Virus record (IMG/VR): IMGVR_UViG_3300031857_000718
Location: 1 to 34,023 of that record
Source: a virus
Length of the DNA stretch: 34,023 bases
Reading direction: 5' to 3' (one strand)
Shown here: piece after piece, positions 1-4,994 of the stretch
How positions within the stretch are numbered: position 1 is the stretch's first letter
How the letters are laid out: each line of letters begins with the position of its first letter
Notes under the pieces: generated by a model
Databases searched by the model: none
What the model saw: only the letters and a program-made list of their open reading frames with translations
Told to the model about the DNA's origin: nothing
Translations under genes and position numbers: made by a program

Positions 1-51
1 CAGGGGAACACTTGTTCTATTTGGGCTGTAACAATCCGCCCGCAGCGGGCA
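1..51 (+). other. End of an upstream unit with a short GC hairpin
   Basis: No complete gene is visible here. All three forward frames are open from the edge and stop within about 70 bases, so this may be the tail of a preceding small gene. A hairpin with arms GCCCG (38-42) and CGGGC (46-50) lies just before the first TGATAG element. It sits where the other units have a terminator, but it has no T tract. It is probably a weak terminator or the remnant of one. Confidence 0.35.
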
Positions 52-104
52 TGATAGTAAATAAATGATAGTTCCTTTATGATAGCGATTGTTACAATGT
101 TAAC
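52..104 (+). repeat. TGATAG element, unit 1
   Basis: First of five near-identical intergenic elements. It carries three TGATAG copies starting at 52, 66 and 80, then the small palindrome ATTGTTACAAT and GTTAAC. It lies between the preceding unit and the promoter region. An extra T makes the second spacing 14 rather than the 13 seen in the other units. Confidence 0.85.
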
Positions 105-108
105 GATG

Positions 109-163
109 GTTAAGAAACCTTACACTGGTCAGATGTTCCAGATTAACAATGACCTGCTACCTT
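109..163 (+). promoter_or_regulatory. Operator-like palindrome and early promoter, unit 1
   Basis: GTTAAGAAACCTTACA (109-124) is a degenerate copy of the 16-bp palindrome seen perfectly in unit 4. By alignment to units 2-4, where the -10 box ends 7 bases before a conserved GTCRGGA, the -10 is TACCTT (158-163) and transcription would start near G170. The -35 position (GTTCCA, 135-140) is poor, so this may be the weakest or an activator-dependent promoter of the set. Confidence 0.5.
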
Positions 164-177
164 TAGGGAGTCAGGAT

Positions 178-195
178 CTTCCGCCCTAGCGGAGG
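178..195 (+). promoter_or_regulatory. 5' UTR hairpin with CCTA loop, unit 1
   Basis: A 7-bp stem (178-184 with 189-195, one G-T wobble) closes a CCTA loop at 185-188. It is preceded by GTCAGGA (170-176), the predicted mRNA start, and followed by CGAAGACA (197-204). The same arrangement occurs in units 2, 3 and 4 with different stem sequences but the same loop. Confidence 0.75.
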
Positions 196-221
196 ACGAA
201 GACAAAGCAAAGGGGGAGAAC

Positions 222-617
222 ATGGATCAGGATCAGGCTAAGAACATGGCGGCAGTCGCCACGGACGCAGCGTCAGCAGTTGCCGCACGAGCAGTTGCTC
301 GGGCGCCGAAGTTCCAGAAGTTTGTTACAACGGTTCTAGACAATGCCAAGGATTGGACAAGCGGCGACCGTTGGCACATCAGCGACGGCGAAACCGACAT
401 CAGCGCCGAAGAGATTCGGACGCTCCTAGGCGGGGATCTTTGGGACAAGGTTGAGGAGGAGGTCAAGGAGGCACTTACTGAGGAGATTCGGGACGAGGTC
501 AGGGACGAGATTGAAGAGGAGATTCGGGACGAGGTCAGGGACGAGATCAGGGACGAGATTGTGCGAGAGGTTCAGGTCAGGGTTAGCGACATGGTCAACG
601 ACCTCAACGACTTGTAA
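222..617 (+). CDS. Early protein with charged helical repeats
   Basis: Unknown 131-residue acidic protein. The start at 222 follows an AGGGGGAG ribosome-binding site at about 211-218. The N-terminal 40 residues are Ala-rich and probably helical. The C-terminal third, from about residue 76, is a run of four-residue units of the type EIRD/EVRD, predicting a long charged amphipathic helix that could form a coiled coil. The DNA behind it contains 36-base tandem repeats. It is a single-gene cassette between a promoter-hairpin unit and a terminator. I recognise no enzymatic motif; a scaffold, adaptor or binding role for the helix is only a guess. Confidence 0.8.
   Translation: MDQDQAKNMAAVATDAASAVAARAVARAPKFQKFVTTVLDNAKDWTSGDRWHISDGETDISAEEIRTLLGGDLWDKVEEEVKEALTEEIRDEVRDEIEEEIRDEVRDEIRDEIVREVQVRVSDMVNDLNDL
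480..547 (+). repeat. 36-base tandem repeat inside the first gene
   Basis: The 32 bases from 480 recur exactly at 516-547, a period of 36 bases or 12 codons. A further partial unit follows. The frame is kept, so the repeats lengthen the charged helix of the encoded protein in whole turns. Confidence 0.9.
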
Positions 618-623
618 CAATCA

Positions 624-667
624 GGGGGAGGGGCGCCACGGGGCGCTCCTCCTCCTAAATTTTTTTG
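624..667 (+). terminator. Intrinsic terminator of the first cassette
   Basis: An 11-bp GC-rich stem (627-637 with 642-652, one G-T pair), extendable to about 14 bp, with loop ACGG. It is followed by a T-rich tract (661-666) that runs into the next TGATAG element. Confidence 0.9.
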
Positions 668-720
668 TGATAGTCAATAAATGATAGTTCCTTATGATAG
701 CGGATTGTTACATTGTTAAC
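668..720 (+). repeat. TGATAG element, unit 2
   Basis: Second copy of the intergenic element: three TGATAG motifs, then GATTGTTACATTGTTAAC. It abuts the T tract of the preceding terminator directly. Confidence 0.85.
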
Positions 721-724
721 GGCG

Positions 725-780
725 GTTAAGGATTCTTAATGGTTCTGGTAGTTGATTGTTAATGGTGGATCTGCTATGGT
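725..780 (+). promoter_or_regulatory. Operator-like palindrome and early promoter, unit 2
   Basis: GTTAAGGATTCTTAAT (725-740) matches the palindrome. The promoter has -35 TTGATT (752-757), exactly 17 bases, and -10 TATGGT (775-780). Predicted transcription start is G787 of GTCAGGA. Confidence 0.75.
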
Positions 781-796
781 TCAAGGGTCAGGACGG

Positions 797-812
797 CTCC
801 GCCCTAGCGGAG
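797..812 (+). promoter_or_regulatory. 5' UTR hairpin with CCTA loop, unit 2
   Basis: A 6-bp stem (797-802 with 807-812, CTCCGC/GCGGAG) around CCTA (803-806). GCGAAGACAG follows at 815-824, then a GGAGG ribosome-binding site at 831. Confidence 0.85.
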
Positions 813-839
813 ACGCGAAGACAGGACGAAGGAGGAAAC

Positions 840-1187
840 ATGAACAACGGGGTTCGGGTCAATCAGCAACAGGCGGTGGACATGATCGCCAAGGGCGTGG
901 ACTTTTACGCTTCGGCGCTTCATGGGTACAGCGTCTCGCGTGGTGGCAATACTGGCGCAGGGATCGCGTACGGCGTGGCGCTTGATCGGTTCAAGGAGGA
1001 CGATGAGCGCATTCGTTATGTGGTTAAGTCATACGCAACACCGATTGCGTGGAGGCTTGAAGACGGGACATGGGTGGTTCCAGCGGCGAAGTACAGCCGA
1101 ACAACAAGCAAGCATCAGGGGGTGGTCAATCGTGGGGTTGGTCAGGCGACAGCGAACGGGGGGATGGTGATCCGTCCCCTACGCTAG
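840..1187 (+). CDS. DUF8033-like small phage protein
   Basis: Predicted 115 residues from ATG 840, chosen because GGAGG lies 5 bases upstream and because an earlier in-frame start at 756 would fall inside the promoter and hairpin. Residues around 61-95 read Y..K.YxTPIAWR, WVVPAAKYS and TSKHQG, a pattern I recall from small phage and plasmid proteins annotated as DUF8033. Function is unknown. It is the only gene of cassette 2 and ends 10 bases before a strong terminator. The family name is from memory and should be treated as tentative. Confidence 0.8.
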   Translation: MNNGVRVNQQQAVDMIAKGVDFYASALHGYSVSRGGNTGAGIAYGVALDRFKEDDERIRYVVKSYATPIAWRLEDGTWVVPAAKYSRTTSKHQGVVNRGVGQATANGGMVIRPLR

Positions 1188-1197
1188 GGGCAGGAGA

Positions 1198-1227
1198 GGG
1201 GGGTGCCGCAAGGCATCCCCCTTTTTT
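1198..1227 (+). terminator. Intrinsic terminator with GCAA loop
   Basis: A 10-bp stem (1198-1207 with 1212-1221, one G-T pair) closed by a GCAA tetraloop of the GNRA class, then six T (1222-1227). Confidence 0.95.
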
Positions 1228-1240
1228 GTTGCGCAAAAAA

Positions 1241-1287
1241 TGATAGTAAATAAATGATAGTTCCTTATGATAGCGATTGTAACAATT
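1241..1287 (+). repeat. TGATAG element, unit 3
   Basis: Third copy: TGATAG at 1241, 1255 and 1268, then GATTGTAACAATT. The following GTTAAC is lost and the region diverges into GCGAAACCTTAAC. Confidence 0.85.
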
Positions 1288-1311
1288 GCGAAACCTTAAC
1301 ATTGTTAGGGG

Positions 1312-1340
1312 TTGATTCTTAACGTTGTCTGTGGTATTGT
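1312..1340 (+). promoter_or_regulatory. Early promoter, unit 3
   Basis: -35 TTGATT (1312-1317), exactly 17 bases, -10 TATTGT (1335-1340) with a preceding TGTGG. Predicted start is G1347 of GTCGGGA. Only the right half of the palindrome (CCTTAAC, near 1294-1300) remains upstream. Confidence 0.75.
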
Positions 1341-1355
1341 TCAATTGTCGGGACG

Positions 1356-1371
1356 GCTCCCCCTAGGGAGC
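1356..1371 (+). promoter_or_regulatory. 5' UTR hairpin with CCTA loop, unit 3
   Basis: A 6-bp stem GCTCCC/GGGAGC (1356-1361 with 1366-1371) around CCTA (1362-1365), followed by GCGAAGACAG at 1373-1382. Stem bases differ from unit 2 while pairing is kept. Confidence 0.85.
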
Positions 1372-1398
1372 AGCGAAGACAGGATACAGGAGGGTACC

Positions 1399-1686
1399 AT
1401 GGGGTACAATTATGCGGCAGGCGTCGCGGAGATGACTGGGGACTTGCGTACGGCGGTGTCGGTACACTTGACGTACAATTGCTACCCAGCAATGACGGAG
1501 TTCACGGATGCGGGCGTTGAAGCGATCCGCGCCGTGCTTGATGAGGATGAGGATCATCTCGTGCCTATGCCGAATGGTGTATCGCATAAGGTGTATGGCG
1601 ATCAGGTTCCCGCGGGTAAGTTGATCGGCATGCTTCACCTTGATGCAATTGTGGATTGGGCGTATTATGATCAGGAGGTGCAATAA
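1399..1686 (+). CDS. Small early protein, unknown
   Basis: Predicted 95 residues from ATG 1399, preceded by an AGGAGG ribosome-binding site at about 1388-1393. The reading frame opens further upstream, but an earlier start would translate the hairpin and promoter. The protein is neutral to acidic, without membrane segments or cysteine clusters; the segment around residues 40-62 (LDEDEDHL) is acidic. No family recognised. Its stop overlaps the next start by one base (TAATG), so the two genes are probably translated together and may work together, for instance with this protein soluble and its partner in the membrane. Confidence 0.8.
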   Translation: MGYNYAAGVAEMTGDLRTAVSVHLTYNCYPAMTEFTDAGVEAIRAVLDEDEDHLVPMPNGVSHKVYGDQVPAGKLIGMLHLDAIVDWAYYDQEVQ

Positions 1687-1895
1687 TGAGCGAGAAGGTG
1701 TTCGGGGTTCTATTCGTAGGGTTCTCGGCAATCTGTGGGGTTCTGGTAGGTTGGGAGTTCGGATCGGTAAGTTCAGGGATCGCAATGTTCTTTATAACGT
1801 CAGGGATCTCGTTGTACGGGATCTGGGGCTTTGAATTGGTCAGGAGTTCAATCGCGGATCATTATCGCAGGAAGTACGACGACAGCCGCCGCTAG
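1686..1895 (+). CDS. Small membrane protein, two helices
   Basis: Predicted 69 residues. Two hydrophobic stretches, about residues 5-22 and 28-48, are each long enough to span a membrane. They are followed by a positively charged tail ending RRKYDDSRR, which by the positive-inside rule would lie in the cytoplasm. It is coupled to the preceding gene by TAATG and followed by a strong terminator. Function unknown. A holin-like or superinfection-exclusion role is possible for such a gene in an early cassette, but nothing in the sequence proves it. Confidence 0.75.
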   Translation: MSEKVFGVLFVGFSAICGVLVGWEFGSVSSGIAMFFITSGISLYGIWGFELVRSSIADHYRRKYDDSRR

Positions 1896-1909
1896 GGAGG
1901 TGGCTTTAC

Positions 1910-1945
1910 GAGGGGGGCGGCAGGGTGCCGCTCCCCTCACTTTTT
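1910..1945 (+). terminator. Intrinsic terminator, third cassette
   Basis: A 13-bp stem (1910-1922 with 1926-1938, one G-T pair) with a GGG loop and a T run at 1941-1945; a second T run follows at 1954-1957. Confidence 0.92.
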
Positions 1946-1958
1946 GGAAAAAATTTTG

Positions 1959-2012
1959 TGATAGTAAATAAATGATAGTTCCTTATGATAGTCCGATTGT
2001 TACAATGTTAAC
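1959..2012 (+). repeat. TGATAG element, unit 4
   Basis: Fourth copy: three TGATAG motifs, GATTGTTACAATGTTAAC complete. It is followed directly by the best-preserved palindrome. Confidence 0.85.
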
Positions 2013-2016
2013 GGCG

Positions 2017-2061
2017 GTTAAGAAATCTTAACTTGACATTTGAGCGGTTTTGTGGTATGCG
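2017..2061 (+). promoter_or_regulatory. Palindromic operator and upstream promoter, unit 4a
   Basis: GTTAAGAAATCTTAAC (2017-2032) has perfect 7-base arms around AA and abuts the -35 TTGACA (2033-2038). The spacer is 17 bases and the -10 is TATGCG (2056-2061). A protein bound to the palindrome would touch the -35 box, so repression is the simplest reading. Confidence 0.7.
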
Positions 2062-2065
2062 GTTG

Positions 2066-2121
2066 GTTAAGAAATCTTAACCAAAATAGGGGTTGATTCT
2101 TAATGTGGGGTGTGGTATTGT
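2066..2121 (+). promoter_or_regulatory. Second palindromic operator and promoter, unit 4b
   Basis: An identical 16-base palindrome (2066-2081) starts 49 bases after the first. It is followed by -35 TTGATT (2093-2098), 17 bases, and -10 TATTGT (2116-2121). Predicted start is G2128 of GTCGGGA. Unit 4 thus has tandem promoters, probably from a local duplication. Confidence 0.8.
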
Positions 2122-2138
2122 TCTTGTGTCGGGATCGG

Positions 2139-2152
2139 TACACCCTAGTGTA
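2139..2152 (+). promoter_or_regulatory. 5' UTR hairpin with CCTA loop, unit 4
   Basis: A 5-bp stem TACAC/GTGTA (2139-2143 with 2148-2152) around CCTA (2144-2147), then GCGAAGACAG at 2156-2165. This stem shares almost no bases with units 1-3, yet it pairs fully. Confidence 0.85.
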
Positions 2153-2180
2153 GCGGCGAAGACAGATCAAGGAGGGCACG

Positions 2181-2648
2181 ATGCCACTTAATTGGAACGT
2201 CGCAAACGTCAAGGATAAGGAAAACGTATGCTTCTTTGTAGCAACAAAGGACAACGCGGACTACGGCTTCAGGGCTGGCGAGTCGTACCTAAAAGGTGAA
2301 ACAGATGCGCTCATCTGGCTCACAATGTCGGTCGGTCTTGATCAGATCACCGAAGACAACATTGATGAGTGGCTATACAGACTAGCAATTGAGTACGCGT
2401 TTCAGGATTCAACAATCAGCCGTTGCGTTAATGGAGAGTGGGAGCGAGTCTACCATGACGAAACCTCACTTCGCAGGCACATCGGTCTATACACAAACGC
2501 GGGGACGATCTCCCGCAAGGAGTACCATGAGAAGATTCTCCGAATCCTGCACAACAACGGGTCGCGCATCATAAGGGACTTTGAGGAATACAATAAGGAC
2601 TTTGAGCAGAAGCACAAGATGACGGACAAGGGCTGGGTCAAGATCTAG
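2181..2648 (+). CDS. Early protein, unknown, 155 residues
   Basis: ATG 2181 follows AAGGAGGG at about 2169-2176. The protein is mixed and soluble. An N-terminal part to about residue 40 looks like short beta strands. A middle part (about 43-75, DALIWLTMSVG and ITEDNIDEWLYRLAIEYA) and a C-terminal part rich in charged helix follow. The middle block resembles conserved small phage proteins of unknown function, but I cannot name a family. It is the only gene of cassette 4, under two tandem promoters, so it may be the most strongly or most tightly controlled of the set. Confidence 0.82.
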   Translation: MPLNWNVANVKDKENVCFFVATKDNADYGFRAGESYLKGETDALIWLTMSVGLDQITEDNIDEWLYRLAIEYAFQDSTISRCVNGEWERVYHDETSLRRHIGLYTNAGTISRKEYHEKILRILHNNGSRIIRDFEEYNKDFEQKHKMTDKGWVKI

Positions 2649-2662
2649 GGATCTTGCTCACA

Positions 2663-2695
2663 GGGGGGCGGCAGGCGCCGCCCCCCTTTCTTTTT
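2663..2695 (+). terminator. Intrinsic terminator, fourth cassette
   Basis: A 10-bp stem of G and C only (2663-2672 with 2677-2686), loop AGGC, then TTTCTTTTT (2687-2695). Confidence 0.95.
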
Positions 2696-2710
2696 GCCCG
2701 CAAAAATTTG

Positions 2711-2757
2711 TGATAGTAAATAAATGATAGTTCCTTATGATAGCGAATTGTTACATT
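2711..2757 (+). repeat. TGATAG element, unit 5
   Basis: Fifth copy: three TGATAG motifs then GAATTGTTACATT. The GTTAAC end is replaced by TTTTG before the palindrome. Confidence 0.85.
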
Positions 2758-2760
2758 TTG

Positions 2761-2805
2761 GTTAAGGAATCTTATCTTGACATTGGCGTTCGGATCTGGT
2801 ACCGT
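2761..2805 (+). promoter_or_regulatory. Operator-like palindrome and promoter of the DnaB operon, unit 5
   Basis: GTTAAGGAATCTTATC (2761-2776) abuts -35 TTGACA (2777-2782). The spacer is 17 bases and the -10 is TACCGT (2800-2805). The geometry is the same as unit 4a. The start would be near 2812. No terminator is evident until after 6748, so this promoter probably drives the eleven-gene operon ending past DnaB. Confidence 0.75.
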
Positions 2806-2814
2806 GCTTGTAGA

Positions 2815-2833
2815 TCGGAAGAAGATCTTCCGA
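2815..2833 (+). promoter_or_regulatory. Divergent 5' UTR hairpin, unit 5
   Basis: A 7-bp stem TCGGAAG/CTTCCGA (2815-2821 with 2827-2833) with loop AAGAT. Position relative to the promoter and to the ribosome-binding site (AGGAGGG, 2838-2844) matches units 1-4, but the CCTA loop and the GCGAAGACAG box are absent. It either has a different ligand or serves only as an mRNA end cap. Confidence 0.7.
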
Positions 2834-2848
2834 CAACAGGAGGGCATC

Positions 2849-3088
2849 ATGGATCTACTCACAGCGTTAAAGGCGGACGAGAATCTTGCCGAGGGGCTTG
2901 GCGAAGTGTATTGGGGAGAGTATAATGGTAAAGAGATGACGGCGGCTGAGCGGCTGTCGTACGCAACCGACGAAACCGATGCGCGGCTTGTTGTCGGGAC
3001 GGCGTACAAGATTGCGGCGGCGTCAGGGGACTACGCCATTGCGGATCTGATTGTGGATTCGTTCAAGAGTGTCAAGGAGGGTGTGTGA
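2849..3088 (+). CDS. Small early protein, first of the DnaB operon
   Basis: Predicted 79 residues from ATG 2849, chosen for the AGGAGGG site 5 bases upstream; the frame is open earlier, but that would start inside the promoter. The protein is Ala-rich, mostly helical and acidic, with no recognised motif. It overlaps the following gene by four bases (GTGTGA context, GTG 3085 inside the stop). Confidence 0.78.
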   Translation: MDLLTALKADENLAEGLGEVYWGEYNGKEMTAAERLSYATDETDARLVVGTAYKIAAASGDYAIADLIVDSFKSVKEGV

Positions 3089-3495
3089 AGATTACAGGGA
3101 TCAGGCTCACAAACGAGGACGCGGCAGACATCGTACACGGCGCCGTTGAGGGCGGCACGAATTACTGGGCGGAGGTCAAGGACTACAAGTGGTCAACGTG
3201 GTACAAGGATCCAGAAAGTACATTGAGCAGCATTCGGGAGGACTTGCCAGAGGACTTTGTATTCGTTAACATTCGGGAGGACGCGGAGCAACTGGATCTT
3301 GACGAGGAGCCGAAGTGGGTCGGGCTAACCAAGGAGAATCTTGAGAGGGGGGTCATTGGGTTGATTGAGAAGTACCCGCACCTTATCCATGGCGTGTCAA
3401 ACAGGGGTGAGGGGGACGTGGAGTTTGACTTTGACGCAACGTCGTGCGACGTCATCGTACAGTTGGCAGTATTCGGGGAGGTTGTTTATGGTTGA
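3085..3495 (+). CDS. Conserved small phage protein with EGGxxYW motif
   Basis: Predicted 136 residues from GTG 3085 with AGGAGG just upstream. The N-terminus has an alpha-helical segment ending EGGTNYW (residues 22-28). The C-terminus ends in a hydrophobic block AVFGEVVYG. I recall this pairing, EGGxxYW early and a FGEVxYG end, from small proteins of unknown function in many phages, but no role is known to me. The overlap with its neighbours argues that it is translated with the DnaB operon. Confidence 0.8.
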   Translation: MKITGIRLTNEDAADIVHGAVEGGTNYWAEVKDYKWSTWYKDPESTLSSIREDLPEDFVFVNIREDAEQLDLDEEPKWVGLTKENLERGVIGLIEKYPHLIHGVSNRGEGDVEFDFDATSCDVIVQLAVFGEVVYG

Positions 3496-3664
3496 CGAGA
3501 AGCAGGAGAAACTGTGGCTCGCTATTCGTGAGATGGATCTGGTAGTGTATGATCTGATTCGGGCAGCAGAGGACGCAGGCGAAGAGGATCTGGCACAAGC
3601 AGCGCGGCGGTTGATGATCATCGCCGTGTCAAAGATTGGAGTGAAAGGAGTGAATCGTGGATAG
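3488..3664 (+). CDS. Small helical protein
   Basis: Predicted 58 residues from ATG 3488, overlapping the previous gene by 8 bases; GGGGAGG lies at about 3476-3482. The sequence is nearly all helix, acidic in the middle and basic at the end. No family recognised. A frame extending upstream to 3365 only shadows the preceding gene. Confidence 0.72.
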   Translation: MVDEKQEKLWLAIREMDLVVYDLIRAAEDAGEEDLAQAARRLMIIAVSKIGVKGVNRG

Positions 3665-3818
3665 GCAGCGAGAGATCTTTGAAACGTACCTTTATCGGTA
3701 CCTGAAGGAAGAGAAGCGAAGGGAGCAGAGGGCGCAGTTTTGGTGGAAGGTTACGGTAGCGTTCCTATTCTTGTCGTTGTTCCTATTGGGATTTAGCGCA
3801 GGGAGGTTGTCGGTATGA
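3657..3818 (+). CDS. Small single-pass membrane protein
   Basis: Predicted 53 residues from GTG 3657, with AAGGAG 6 bases upstream. The first 30 residues are highly charged (KEEKRREQR). A hydrophobic segment, about residues 32-48 (VTVAFLFLSLFLLGF), is a good membrane span. It overlaps the previous gene by 8 bases and the next by ATGA, filling what would otherwise be a 150-base gap in a tightly packed operon. The charge pattern predicts the N-terminus inside the cell. Function unknown. Confidence 0.75.
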   Translation: MDRQREIFETYLYRYLKEEKRREQRAQFWWKVTVAFLFLSLFLLGFSAGRLSV

Positions 3819-4162
3819 GTGCAAGCGCAGAGGTCTTTATTTCGGTTGACATTACAAATAGCAAGGGGAATAGCACATATCCAGACATCGTGGCGAAGTG
3901 GTTGAGTCAGGCGGGGTTCCCGATGGAGGGCAGCGGCTACTACTACCACTCCAATTCGTCTGGGGATCTGTATGAAGTTCGTGGTTTGTCAGTAGACTAC
4001 GAAGTCTTTGATCAGGAGTGGAGTTCAGGTCTGGTCACGGAGTTAAACTTCCTTGACAGGGATCTCATCGTGGACGTCCGCGTCTACAATCTAGATCGTG
4101 AACCAGACGTGGAGTACAATAGTAGGGACATTCCAGACGACTACTGGGAGGAGGAAGGTTGA
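3815..4162 (+). CDS. Early protein, unknown, 115 residues
   Basis: ATG 3815 overlaps the preceding stop (ATGA) and has GGGAGG about 9 bases upstream. The protein is acidic and Tyr-rich, with alternating hydrophobic residues that suggest a beta-rich fold; the last 20 residues are strongly acidic (DDYWEEEG). No family recognised. It directly precedes and is coupled to the secreted RlpA-like gene. Confidence 0.75.
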   Translation: MSASAEVFISVDITNSKGNSTYPDIVAKWLSQAGFPMEGSGYYYHSNSSGDLYEVRGLSVDYEVFDQEWSSGLVTELNFLDRDLIVDVRVYNLDREPDVEYNSRDIPDDYWEEEG

Positions 4163-4551
4163 TCGCGGCGATCCTCGCAGTCGCCATGGTGACGACGCCA
4201 ACGTACACGGATCGTATGACGTGGTACGCGGCTCGCTGCCCAGCGGGTGTGACGTCGCTCGGGCGAACGGACACGTGTTCTCCATATCTGAAGAAGCCTC
4301 ATGGTCGTGGCGGAGAAACAAAGTGGTATGCCGCCTCTGGGTGGTTTAGGTGGAAGATGAAACCCGTCGCCGTAATCGTGACGAGCAAGACGACAGGTCG
4401 CTCGGTACGGCTAATCGTCAGGGACTATTGTGACGCATGTGCGAAAGGGCGTGCTATACTGGACATCAGTCCGTGGGGCTTCATCGCCCTCGGTCATGAA
4501 TTAGGGAAGGGCGTGGACAAAGTGTGGATTAGGTATGAGGGGGCACGATGA
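4159..4551 (+). CDS. RlpA-like double-psi beta-barrel protein, probably exported
   Basis: Predicted 130 residues from TTG 4159 inside the previous stop (TTGA), with GGAGGAAGG immediately upstream. Residues 1-13 are hydrophobic and could be a short export signal. The rest fits the RlpA/expansin-type double-psi barrel: MTWYAARC near residue 20, VIVTSKTTGRSVRLIVRDYC at about 72-91, and ILDISPWGFIALG near 99. The conserved Asp in VRDYC and the DIS-W-F-L pattern match the family. Known family members bind or act on cell-wall glycans. Four to five cysteines suggest disulfides outside the cytoplasm. It is odd to find it in the early operon rather than with the lysis genes. Confidence 0.75.
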   Translation: MIAAILAVAMVTTPTYTDRMTWYAARCPAGVTSLGRTDTCSPYLKKPHGRGGETKWYAASGWFRWKMKPVAVIVTSKTTGRSVRLIVRDYCDACAKGRAILDISPWGFIALGHELGKGVDKVWIRYEGAR

Positions 4552-4994
4552 AGATTAACTATGGTCAACTGGCGTTGGAGCGGCGCTTCGGGGAGGAGAA
4601 GCGGGCAGCCATCGCCAAGGCTCGTGAACTGGGGCATGACCCCAACTGGGTATATGACGATACCGTGGAGGGTGCTCTCTGGTGTGACGATTGCGGACTT
4701 TGGGGCAGGGTGGTAATATCACCTATGTCCAGCAGAGAGCGTAAGGACGACATCGGAGGGGCGATACTGGAGAACAGGTGCGAGCAGGATGCCGTCCACA
4801 AGGTGCACGGCGAAGAGGCTCGCAAGATTGTAGACCTTGGGATGGACTCGTCCATGCCGAGCATGTTCGCGGACATCGGCATTGAGCCGAAGGAGGTAGA
4901 CCGTGAGAACTTCCAGAGCAGGGTACTCAAAGCGTGGAGGAAGAACGACAGGATCGGCTCGTTCAACGGGCGCACCGTTGGGGGACGGGAGTGA
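4548..4994 (+). CDS. Early protein with a possible zinc site
   Basis: Predicted 148 residues from ATG 4548, overlapping the previous gene by four bases (ATGA). C46 and C49 (WCDDC), with C78 and H84, could bind one zinc ion. The N-terminal 30 residues are a charged helix and the C-terminus is basic. No family recognised. It lies between the RlpA-like gene and a second zinc-ribbon gene. Confidence 0.78.
   Translation: MKINYGQLALERRFGEEKRAAIAKARELGHDPNWVYDDTVEGALWCDDCGLWGRVVISPMSSRERKDDIGGAILENRCEQDAVHKVHGEEARKIVDLGMDSSMPSMFADIGIEPKEVDRENFQSRVLKAWRKNDRIGSFNGRTVGGRE

Noticed and set aside
52-2757. The five TGATAG elements as transposon ends, att sites or a CRISPR array
   Set aside because: They are direct repeats of promoter regions separated by different genes of 210-470 bases, with no transposase, no target duplications and no regular spacer length.
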